A DNA stretch of 7,726 nucleotides from Candidatus Cloacimonadota bacterium (GTDB lineage Bacteria; Cloacimonadota; Cloacimonadia; Cloacimonadales; TCS61): the NCBI GenBank assembly GCA_023133395.1, contig JAGLWO010000496.1, positions 1 to 7,726 on the forward strand, in the 5' to 3' direction. Within the stretch, counting starts at the first letter, position 1. Every line of letters starts with the position of its first letter. Below the pieces are notes generated by a model. That model did no database searches, was not told the origin of the DNA, and saw only the letters and a program-made list of their open reading frames with translations. Positions 1 through 6,729 of this stretch are shown piece after piece. Position numbers and translations under genes: made by a program.

Positions 1-1871
1 TTACTCTTTATGAAGTTGGTGGTGGTAGGAGATTCATTTCTGAAAACATATTAGATCTAGTTGGTTATCCAGCTGAAGAATTTGTTCAAGATAAAAATAA
101 ATTTAAAAACCTCATACACGAAGACGATAGAAAAATAATTCGAAATAAAGTCCACGCCTGGAAAGAAACTGGTGCACAAGAAATAATAACACTTTGGTAT
201 AGAATTAAAACTGCTTCTGGAAAATATATCTGGATTGAAGATAGGATGGTTTCAATAAAACCCGAAAATGGTAATAAATATCTAACTGGTGTTTTAATAG
301 ATAACTCAGATCTCAAAAGAGTAGAAGAAGCATTAAAAAAGAGTCAATCCCGTTATAAAGCTGTAGTTGAGGACCAAACCGAATATATCAACAGATTTCT
401 GAAAGATGGGACATTAACATTTGTAAATGAAGCATACTGTCGTTATGCTAACAAGAAAGCAGAAGAATTAATCGGTACGAATTGGATTAAAGATCTAATG
501 GAAAAGAATCAGAAAAATATTAAAGAACTTTTAGGTACTTTAACTTTAGAAAATCCAGTAGTGACTCGAGAATATAAGAAAGAATACCCCAACGACGGAA
601 TTAAGTGGACTGAATGGACATATAGAGCACTTTACAATGATGATGGAGAAATTATTGAATACCAATCAATTGGGAAAGATATTTCTGAAAGAAAAAACGC
701 TGAAGTAGAAAAACAAAAAATACAGGATCAATTTTTCCAAGCTCAGAAAATGGAGTCAGTTGGTCGTTTAGCAGGTGGTATTGCTCATGACTTTAATAAC
801 TTGCTTACAGCAATAAACGGTTATGCAGATCTTGCGAAATTAAAACTTAAAGAAAATGATCCAGCATTAAAAGATATCATAGTAATAAGAGACTGTGGGG
901 AAAAAGCTGCAAAATTAACCCAACAGCTTTTGGGATTCTCAAGAAAACAAATTATTGAACAGAAAACTATCAATCTCAATATAATTATTGTTGAACTTGA
1001 AAAAATGCTGAAACGACTTATTGGTGATGAAATTGAACTAACCTCAATTACCGAAGAAAAAGAAAGTGTCGTTAAAGCAGATCCCGGGCAGATCGAACAA
1101 GTGCTGGTTAATCTCGTTATAAATGCACGTGATGCTATGCCTGAGGGTGGTAAGATAATTATCAAAACCTTCAATGAACATATCTCACAGAAAACTGCGA
1201 TGAAATTAAATTTCGAAAATCCGGGTGATTATTCAGTAATTTCTGTTAAAGATACAGGAATTGGAATGAATGAAGAAACTCAAAAGAAAATCTTTGAACC
1301 TTTTTTTACTACAAAAGAAATTGGAAAAGGAACCGGACTTGGACTTGCTACGGTATTTGGAATAATTAAACAAAATAACGGATATATTCTTGTTGAATCG
1401 GAGATTGGTAAGGGAACCACTTTTAAGATATATTTTCCGCAGGTTGATGCAGAAATTTCAGAAGAAAAGCCAATGACAGAAGAAATTGAGGAACTTCAGG
1501 GTGGTTCTGAAACAATTCTTCTGGTTGAAGATGAAGAGAGTATACGTGAATTTGTTGCTTCAATTTTAGAGGAATATGGATACGAAGTTCTGAAGGCAGC
1601 TAATGGTGAGGAAGGATTAAGCATTTCTAAGAAGCATAATGAGTCGATACACCTTCTATTATCAGATATCAGAATGCCAAAGATGAGTGGTCCGAAACTG
1701 GCAAAAGAACTAACCATTAACCATCCGGAAACAAAAGCGTTATTTATCTCCGGTCATACAGATGATGATAATATACGGAAGGAAATATCCGAATCAAAAG
1801 CAGGTTTTTTGCAAAAACCTTTTTCTTATTCGTCTCTTATAAACAAGGTCAGGAAAATTTTAGATAATTAG
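1..1871 (+). CDS. Hybrid sensor histidine kinase, PAS-PAS-HisKA-HATPase-receiver (5' partial)
   Basis: The frame is open to the left edge (first full codon at 3), so the gene starts outside the window; the ATG at 246 falls inside a PAS domain and is not a credible start. Numbering from codon 3 (622 residues): PAS_3-like domain about 1-105 (GYPAEEF, IHEDDR, YIWIEDR, closing DNSDLKR); second PAS about 115-232 (ending GKDISERK); short coiled linker; HisKA with H-box AGGIAHDFNNLLT and phospho-acceptor His262; HATPase with N-box NLVINARDAM (370-379), G1 DTGIGM (417-422), F-box FEPFFTTK and G2 GKGTGLGLA; acidic linker about 481-500; receiver about 502-620 with acidic pocket E509/D510/E511, acceptor Asp555 (SDIRMP), Ser583 and Lys605. 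All catalytic residues are present, so kinase and receiver should be active. No membrane helix is visible, so the visible part looks cytosolic. It is followed 30 bp later by a second kinase gene. Role by family: senses a signal through PAS, autophosphorylates, passes phosphate to its own receiver or a relay. The signal is unknown. Confidence 0.95.
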   Translation, partial: TLYEVGGGRRFISENILDLVGYPAEEFVQDKNKFKNLIHEDDRKIIRNKVHAWKETGAQEIITLWYRIKTASGKYIWIEDRMVSIKPENGNKYLTGVLIDNSDLKRVEEALKKSQSRYKAVVEDQTEYINRFLKDGTLTFVNEAYCRYANKKAEELIGTNWIKDLMEKNQKNIKELLGTLTLENPVVTREYKKEYPNDGIKWTEWTYRALYNDDGEIIEYQSIGKDISERKNAEVEKQKIQDQFFQAQKMESVGRLAGGIAHDFNNLLTAINGYADLAKLKLKENDPALKDIIVIRDCGEKAAKLTQQLLGFSRKQIIEQKTINLNIIIVELEKMLKRLIGDEIELTSITEEKESVVKADPGQIEQVLVNLVINARDAMPEGGKIIIKTFNEHISQKTAMKLNFENPGDYSVISVKDTGIGMNEETQKKIFEPFFTTKEIGKGTGLGLATVFGIIKQNNGYILVESEIGKGTTFKIYFPQVDAEISEEKPMTEEIEELQGGSETILLVEDEESIREFVASILEEYGYEVLKAANGEEGLSISKKHNESIHLLLSDIRMPKMSGPKLAKELTINHPETKALFISGHTDDDNIRKEISESKAGFLQKPFSYSSLINKVRKILDN

Positions 1872-1890
1872 TTTAAAAATAATTTGAACT

Positions 1891-1898
1891 AAAGGTGA
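1891..1898 (+). promoter_or_regulatory. Shine-Dalgarno sequence of the membrane kinase gene
   Basis: AAAGGTGA lies three bases before the ATG at 1902. It matches the AGGTGA half of the extended anti-SD complement (AAGGAGGTGA), which explains the short gap. It fixes 1902 as the start. The 30-base gap between the kinase genes has no room for a usual promoter plus terminator, supporting co-transcription. Confidence 0.8.
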
Positions 1899-1901
1899 TT
1901 A

Positions 1902-4004
1902 ATGAAGAAAAGAAAAGTTGAACTTGAAAAGCGAGTTTTTGTACTATTCTTTATAATAACCTTCTTACTGGTTATGGTTTTAATTTTTATCGAATGGCAA
2001 CTTGCAAAATTTGGTATAACTCAATATGAAGATGTTAATATCAAGTTAGCTCTCTCAAATTTTAAAATAACTCAAAGTGAGAAAAATATAGAAAAACAAA
2101 GCATCATTCAAAAACTACAAGCAGATAATAAGATCATCCGAGCTATAAGAAACAAAAATAAGCTCCAGATAATAAAAAGTTTAAGACCATACAAAAACGA
2201 TTATCAAATAGAAAACCTTATAATTTGTGATTTAAACAGAAAATTCTTATACGGTATAGAATGGGAACTTATCGATAAGTATCTGCCACAAATCTATCAA
2301 CATGCTTCAAAAGACATAGCAGGTTCTTTTATGGCAAACTTCGGAGCTAAATTTTATCAGATAAACTATAACCCATTATACTCCAAAGAAGGTATTACAG
2401 AATTAATTGCTATATTTATTATTATTGAAAAAATTGATATTGAACATCTCAATCTTAAATCTGAATATGAATCAGCATTAATTTCCTATGATATTGAATT
2501 GAACAAAGCTCAAACTCCCCGAGGTATCAGGAATTTTATACCTCACTTAAACGATATAATTCAAAGTATGGCAGAAAATAATATAACTGAATCAATTCAT
2601 AGATTAAATATTGAAAAGGCAGTTGGAATTAATGTCCTATATGATTTAAAGAATTATCCAAGTGGCATTTTTCTCATTGTTTATATAAGAGATGTAAATA
2701 GATTTGCTCACCAAAGTTTGTTGATATTTATTTTAATTCTATTAGCAATAACCTTGATAATGATCGGACTGCTGGGTAACTGGTTCAGCAAAACTATTCT
2801 GATTCCAGTAAAAAATATCAGTACAAAAATGCAGGATATTGCGACCAATCCTGCCACCTTAGAACCTATCGAGAGTAAGTATACTGGTGTTCTGGGTAAC
2901 ATGGTAGATTCATTTAATACTATGAATATTGCTCTTTCTAATCACAGTAAGGCCTTAGAGGAGTATAAGATCATCACTGATAATATTGATTCAGGGATTT
3001 TCTGGTTGGATAATGATTTCAATGTAATTCTATCCAACCCAAGTTTTATGAAAATTATCGAAAAGGAAAATAAAAGTCAGATAATTGGAAAAAACTTAAG
3101 CGAGTTGCTTGGTGTAAAAGATAAATCCCTTGAAAAAATAAGGGATAACAGTACAACTCTTCCACATTTAGAAATTTACCCCAATAATAAATTCAAATTT
3201 GTCATTTTTAATATTCGAGGTGTGAAATACAATAAAGGTTTCAGATTTTTCGGTAGCATTACAGATATTACAAAAGAAATAAGAGAAACAAGAGCCAGAG
3301 AGACTCTTGAACTCGAATTAATAAAAAGCAACAAAGCTGCAGAAATAGGGAAAAAAGTGGAAGGTATTGTTCATAATATAAATTCACCACTAAATTCCAT
3401 TCTGGGTTATGCCCAGTTAATTAAAAAAGATCATTCTGATATTCATGACATTGATAAAATTATTGATTCAGGGAAAAACATTGCACAAACTGTAAAAGGA
3501 TTACTTACAAAAGTTAAACAGAGTGAAATCTCAATGATTCGTCCTATAAATATCAACGAACTTATAACCCAGGAATTGGACTTCTGCCGACATAATCTCT
3601 TCTTTAAACATTATGTAATACTGGAAAAGGATTTCCAGAAAAATCTACCAAAAATTAAAGCAGCATATGGTGAGATAAGTCTGTGTATAGCAAACATTAT
3701 AAACAACGCTATCGAAGCATTGAAAAAAAGTGTTGAAAAGGAACTCTGGGTAAGAACTTATCAACATAATGGTATGGTAGCAATTGAAATAAGGGATACT
3801 GGAGAAGGTATCGAAGAAGAAAATATACCAAAAATTTTTGAATCTTATTTTTCTACTAAAATTGGAAAAGAGGGCTCTGGCTCTGGTTTTGGACTGGGAC
3901 TGGCAATCAGTAAAAACATTGTTGAAAAGTATCATGGAAAGATCACAGTTACCTCACAATTGGGAATGGGAAGCACTTTCACAATATTTTTACCCTATAA
4001 ATAA
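1902..4004 (+). CDS. Membrane sensor histidine kinase (sensor-HAMP-PAS-HisKA-HATPase)
   Basis: A 700-residue sensor kinase. Layout: basic N-terminus (MKKRKVELEKR), membrane helix about 12-31, extracytoplasmic region about 34-268, second helix about 271-292, HAMP about 293-350, PAS about 352-458 (ends GSITDITKE), HisKA about 478-540, HATPase about 585-698. The H-box is EGIVHNINSPLNSILGYAQL with His491. The residue after His is Asn rather than the common Glu/Asp. ATPase motifs: N-box NIINNAIEAL (598-607), G1 DTGEGI (632-637), F-box region IFESYFSTK, glycine lid GSGSGFGLGLA (658-668). It has no receiver, so its likely partner is the NtrC-type regulator whose ATG lies 12 bp downstream; tight spacing plus family precedent (kinase next to sigma-54 activator) support this. 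The outer region could be a Cache-like or other sensor fold, but I do not recognise it. The start at 1902 is supported by AAAGGTGA just upstream. Ligand unknown. Confidence 0.93.
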   Translation: MKKRKVELEKRVFVLFFIITFLLVMVLIFIEWQLAKFGITQYEDVNIKLALSNFKITQSEKNIEKQSIIQKLQADNKIIRAIRNKNKLQIIKSLRPYKNDYQIENLIICDLNRKFLYGIEWELIDKYLPQIYQHASKDIAGSFMANFGAKFYQINYNPLYSKEGITELIAIFIIIEKIDIEHLNLKSEYESALISYDIELNKAQTPRGIRNFIPHLNDIIQSMAENNITESIHRLNIEKAVGINVLYDLKNYPSGIFLIVYIRDVNRFAHQSLLIFILILLAITLIMIGLLGNWFSKTILIPVKNISTKMQDIATNPATLEPIESKYTGVLGNMVDSFNTMNIALSNHSKALEEYKIITDNIDSGIFWLDNDFNVILSNPSFMKIIEKENKSQIIGKNLSELLGVKDKSLEKIRDNSTTLPHLEIYPNNKFKFVIFNIRGVKYNKGFRFFGSITDITKEIRETRARETLELELIKSNKAAEIGKKVEGIVHNINSPLNSILGYAQLIKKDHSDIHDIDKIIDSGKNIAQTVKGLLTKVKQSEISMIRPININELITQELDFCRHNLFFKHYVILEKDFQKNLPKIKAAYGEISLCIANIINNAIEALKKSVEKELWVRTYQHNGMVAIEIRDTGEGIEEENIPKIFESYFSTKIGKEGSGSGFGLGLAISKNIVEKYHGKITVTSQLGMGSTFTIFLPYK
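3873..3886 (+). repeat. Short tandem GGCTCT repeat inside the kinase glycine lid
   Basis: Two adjacent copies of GGCTCT followed by GG encode Gly-Ser-Gly-Ser-Gly in the ATP-lid (G2) motif of the membrane kinase. The reading frame is kept and the usual GxGLGLA pattern continues directly afterwards. Such a small repeat may be chance or a past slippage event. Confidence 0.5.
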
Positions 4005-4013
4005 AAAAGGTGA
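4005..4013 (+). promoter_or_regulatory. Shine-Dalgarno sequence of the response regulator gene
   Basis: AAAAGGTGA starts directly after the kinase stop codon (4002-4004) and ends three bases before the ATG at 4017. It has the same sequence core and spacing as the site before the membrane kinase. It decides the start: the other in-frame ATG at 4053 (MAKILIVDDE) has only an A-rich leader with no SD. The 12-base gap implies one transcript with the kinase. Confidence 0.8.
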
Positions 4014-4016
4014 AAA

Positions 4017-5441
4017 ATGTCAGAAAAAATTGAAAAAGATGAAACCAAAAAAATGGCAAAAATACTAATTGTCGATGATGAGCAGGATACTCGTGATATT
4101 TTCCGCAGGCAATTAGAAGATGAATATTTAGTTGATACAGCAGAATCAGCATTTATTGCTATTGAGAAAATAAAATCAAACACCTACCACATTGCGATGA
4201 TCGATCTGGTTATGCCTGGTGAAGATGGTCTTGAACTTCTTAAAAATATTAAAAATGAATGGCCCCAGATTGCAGTAATGGTAATTAGTGGAAAAGCTTC
4301 AATTGAAATGGCAGTTCAAGCTATGAAGCTCGGTGCTGACGAATTCATCGAAAAACCTGTGGAAGACCTTGACCTCTTAAAATTAATGATAAAAAAGATA
4401 CTCAAAATTAAATGGCAGACCGAGGAAATAAAACGACTTCGCTCAATATTGAAAAAGGAATTTGATAGAACACACATTGTTGGAAATAGTTTGGCAATCC
4501 AAGAAATAATGGAAAAAGTGAAGCGTATCGCTCCACTGGATACCACCGTGTTAATCTCAGGTGAAACAGGGGTAGGTAAAGAACTATTTGCCGAATTAAT
4601 CTATAAAAACAGTAACCGGAAAAACAAAAAATTCGTTACAGTGAATTGTGGTAGTCTCCCTGAAAATCTTTTAGAAAGCACACTTTTCGGGCATAAAAAA
4701 GGCTCGTTCACCAGCGCTATCCACGATAAAATAGGTTATTTCCAGGAAGCAGATAGTGGTACACTTTTTCTGGATGAAATAACTGAAACTAGTCCTGAAT
4801 TCCAGGTAAAATTGTTAAGAGCTTTGGAAAAAGGTGTCATCCGCCAAGTGGGCGGAGAAAATGATATTTCTGTAGATGTGAGAATAATTACTGCAACAAA
4901 CAAAGATTTAGAAGAAGAAATTATTAATGGGAACCTCCGTGAAGACCTTTATTACAGGATTAATGTCATTAATCTTCACATTCCTCCCCTGAGGGAACGA
5001 ATGGAAGATATCAAATTATTAACAAAATCGTTCGTAACCGAATTCTGCAAGAAATACAATAAGCCAGACCTGAAAATATCCGATGCGGTTTTTTCTATTC
5101 TGAGCAGTAACGAATGGAAAGGTAACATAAGAGAATTAAGAAATGCCATCGAACATGCCGTAGCACTTACAGATCATGATACCATCTTGTCTGAAGACCT
5201 GCCTGCCAGTATAAATATAACTTGTAAACAAAATGACCGAAGATTTAGTAGAAATTATGATAATCTTACATTTTCTAATGCAAAAGACATTTTTGAAAAA
5301 ACTTACATAGAAAACCTTATGAGTAAATGCAATGGTGAAGTTACAAAAGCATCCAAAATTTCTAATATCAAAAGGCAGAATTTATACGAGAAATTTAAAA
5401 AATATGATATCGATCCGAATAGTTACAGAATAAATAAGTAA
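4017..5441 (+). CDS. NtrC-family sigma-54-dependent response regulator
   Basis: A 474-residue regulator of normal length for the NtrC group. Receiver about 14-130: acidic pair D20/D21, acceptor Asp63 (MIDLVMPG), Ser91 and Lys113 (EKPV). AAA+ activator domain about 152-385: Walker A GETGVGKE (182-189, Lys188), sigma-54 contact loop GSFTSA (229-234, where most members have GAFTGA), Walker B GTLFLDEI (248-255, D253/E254), sensor I region RIITATN, arginine-finger region REDLYYRINV (308-317), PLRER, sensor II GNIRELRN (369-376). Fis-type HTH about 438-465 (GEVTKAS..., KRQNLYEKFKKYDI) at the C-terminus. By family, phosphorylation at Asp63 triggers ring assembly and ATP-driven opening of sigma-54 RNA polymerase complexes. 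It is last in the + strand cluster and most likely serves the kinase just upstream. A charged 12-residue leader (MSEKIEKDETKK) precedes the receiver. Its stop is one base from the stop of the converging gene. The regulon cannot be inferred. Confidence 0.95.
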   Translation: MSEKIEKDETKKMAKILIVDDEQDTRDIFRRQLEDEYLVDTAESAFIAIEKIKSNTYHIAMIDLVMPGEDGLELLKNIKNEWPQIAVMVISGKASIEMAVQAMKLGADEFIEKPVEDLDLLKLMIKKILKIKWQTEEIKRLRSILKKEFDRTHIVGNSLAIQEIMEKVKRIAPLDTTVLISGETGVGKELFAELIYKNSNRKNKKFVTVNCGSLPENLLESTLFGHKKGSFTSAIHDKIGYFQEADSGTLFLDEITETSPEFQVKLLRALEKGVIRQVGGENDISVDVRIITATNKDLEEEIINGNLREDLYYRINVINLHIPPLRERMEDIKLLTKSFVTEFCKKYNKPDLKISDAVFSILSSNEWKGNIRELRNAIEHAVALTDHDTILSEDLPASINITCKQNDRRFSRNYDNLTFSNAKDIFEKTYIENLMSKCNGEVTKASKISNIKRQNLYEKFKKYDIDPNSYRINK

Positions 5442-5442
5442 T

Positions 5443-6729
5443 CTAATCGACTTCTTTCTCCAGAAGATAAAACATCATGATAACTATATAAAGCAGCATA
5501 CAAAAATCTGCCAATAAAATGAATTTGAAAAAAATCCGATATAGCGAATTAAATAAAAATGCTGAGAATAAAAATATTAAACCAAAATTAAGCAGTCTTT
5601 TCATATTTTTTGGAATGATAATAATAAACGAAAGAAGTGGCAACCAGATCACATTGTTATAGGAAAGCCGTGCTGCAGGTAGAAAGAACTCGCTTAGAAA
5701 TACTAACGTTAAACCAATCAAAAATATCATTTCAGTGGAAATTTTCTTTTTCCTGTTTCCAAAAAGGAGAATCGAAAAAAATAGAATAATAATTATTAGC
5801 GATATCCACAAAATATGAGATTGTACTTGTATATTCAGATATCTTTTGAATATTTCCTGGAAAGATGAATCTATCATGGGAAGATCACCAGAAAGAACTG
5901 AATTTTTTACACCTTCGATTATATTAAAATTCGGATGTAATTCAATTATAGGTTTTATATTACCCAGATGGAATTGTTCATGAATTTTCATCGCAGAAAA
6001 ATAACTCTTCCAGATACTAAGATCTGCGACAATAAACGATGAAGATATTCCAATTATCATTCCGAGAATACTTCCAATTAATGCTTTCCATTTCCGAAAA
6101 ATAAGAAGAGGAATGCCCATTAATATTACAGGAGGTCGTAAACTTATTGTAAGCCCAAGAATAAAACCTGAGATAAACAGGTTGTATTTAAAACTTTTTT
6201 TCGAAATCCAATAAGCTAAAACTATCAAGAAAGCATAAAAAACATAAAGTTGTCCCTTCTCGATATAAAGTCGCCAGAAAAAACTTCCTGCAATACATAA
6301 TAGCCCGATTATCCATATTATCTTTGATCTTATTTCTGAATCTGCCATTTTAGAAAAAATAGCAATAATAAAAATTAACATCATCCATTGAAATATCGCC
6401 CAGAGGATCTGTTGAGTTTTGTAATCTATCTTGGCAAACGGAATATGTAGCAATAGAAAAGTTGGTGGAACAGTAACCCTGCTTACCGGAAGATCTTTAT
6501 AAAAATCTCTGGCATCAACATAATATTCGGGTGTATCATTATCCCATTTGAAATAATAGGGGTCTTCTCCTTTTAGTAAAAGCCTTGATCCTACCACACG
6601 ATTCCTGAGATCGATAGCGCCATATTTTAGAGTGTTAACCGTATCAAATGAGATACACAAAGCAGCTATGAAAATGGAATAAATCAGTATTGCATTTATC
6701 AGATGATTACTATATTTTTCTAATTCCAT
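5443..6729 (-). CDS. Multi-pass membrane protein, GT87/DUF2029-like glycosyltransferase
   Basis: A 428-residue, very hydrophobic protein with roughly ten or more membrane helices (first about 9-29, last about 400-422). Features resembling GT-C fold GT87 (DUF2029) enzymes, which move a sugar from a polyprenyl-phosphate donor on the outer face of the membrane: an Asp in the first outer loop (D40 in GAIDLRNR), then GEDPYYFKW (54-62), RVTVPPT (84-90), EKGQLYVFY (157-165), SLRPP (196-200), W..YF.AMK.H (240-250), and PAARLSYNNV (351-360). D40 is the best candidate catalytic base by position; this is inference. The start is the ATG at 6729-6727, which overlaps the end of the upstream paralogue by 10 nt; only a weak GTGGG lies before it, so translation is probably coupled to the upstream gene. 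It is collinear with that paralogue throughout but has about 43 more residues at the C-terminus. Its TAG stop faces the regulator's stop one base away. Substrate and product unknown; another GT-C or polymerase-like function is possible. Confidence 0.75.
   Translation of the reverse strand: MELEKYSNHLINAILIYSIFIAALCISFDTVNTLKYGAIDLRNRVVGSRLLLKGEDPYYFKWDNDTPEYYVDARDFYKDLPVSRVTVPPTFLLLHIPFAKIDYKTQQILWAIFQWMMLIFIIAIFSKMADSEIRSKIIWIIGLLCIAGSFFWRLYIEKGQLYVFYAFLIVLAYWISKKSFKYNLFISGFILGLTISLRPPVILMGIPLLIFRKWKALIGSILGMIIGISSSFIVADLSIWKSYFSAMKIHEQFHLGNIKPIIELHPNFNIIEGVKNSVLSGDLPMIDSSFQEIFKRYLNIQVQSHILWISLIIIILFFSILLFGNRKKKISTEMIFLIGLTLVFLSEFFLPAARLSYNNVIWLPLLSFIIIIPKNMKRLLNFGLIFLFSAFLFNSLYRIFFKFILLADFCMLLYIVIMMFYLLEKEVD
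6720..6729 (-). promoter_or_regulatory. 10-nt stop/start overlap, likely translational coupling
   Basis: Read on the - strand, ATGGAATTAG contains the ATG of the downstream membrane protein and the TAG of the upstream one, in different frames. No strong Shine-Dalgarno precedes the ATG, so ribosomes ending the first gene probably restart here. This supports one operon and matched amounts of the two paralogues. Confidence 0.7.

Noticed and set aside
246..248. ATG at 246 as the start of the hybrid kinase
   Set aside because: The same frame stays open to the window edge and the upstream codons encode a good PAS domain that this ATG would cut in half; there is no Shine-Dalgarno before it.
1994..2006. 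Possible sigma-54 promoter (TGGCAACTTGC)
   Set aside because: The GG and GC elements are only six bases apart, whereas a -24/-12 promoter needs about ten, and the site is inside the kinase coding sequence.
3645..3935. Open frame on the - strand inside the membrane kinase gene
   Set aside because: It is a shadow of the well-supported kinase ATPase domain, with no family resemblance and no ribosome site. The same applies to the - strand frames at 86-316, 821-1174, 1496-1717, 2708-2902, 3995-4183 and 4316-4546.
4053..4055. Alternative ATG start of the response regulator (MAKILIVDDE)
   Set aside because: It would give a compact receiver start, but it has no Shine-Dalgarno, while the ATG at 4017 has AAAAGGTGA at good spacing.
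5451..5466. Hairpin CTTCT-TTCTCC-AGAAG just after the convergent stops as a terminator
   Set aside because: The stem is only five weak pairs, lies in coding sequence, and no T-run follows on either strand.
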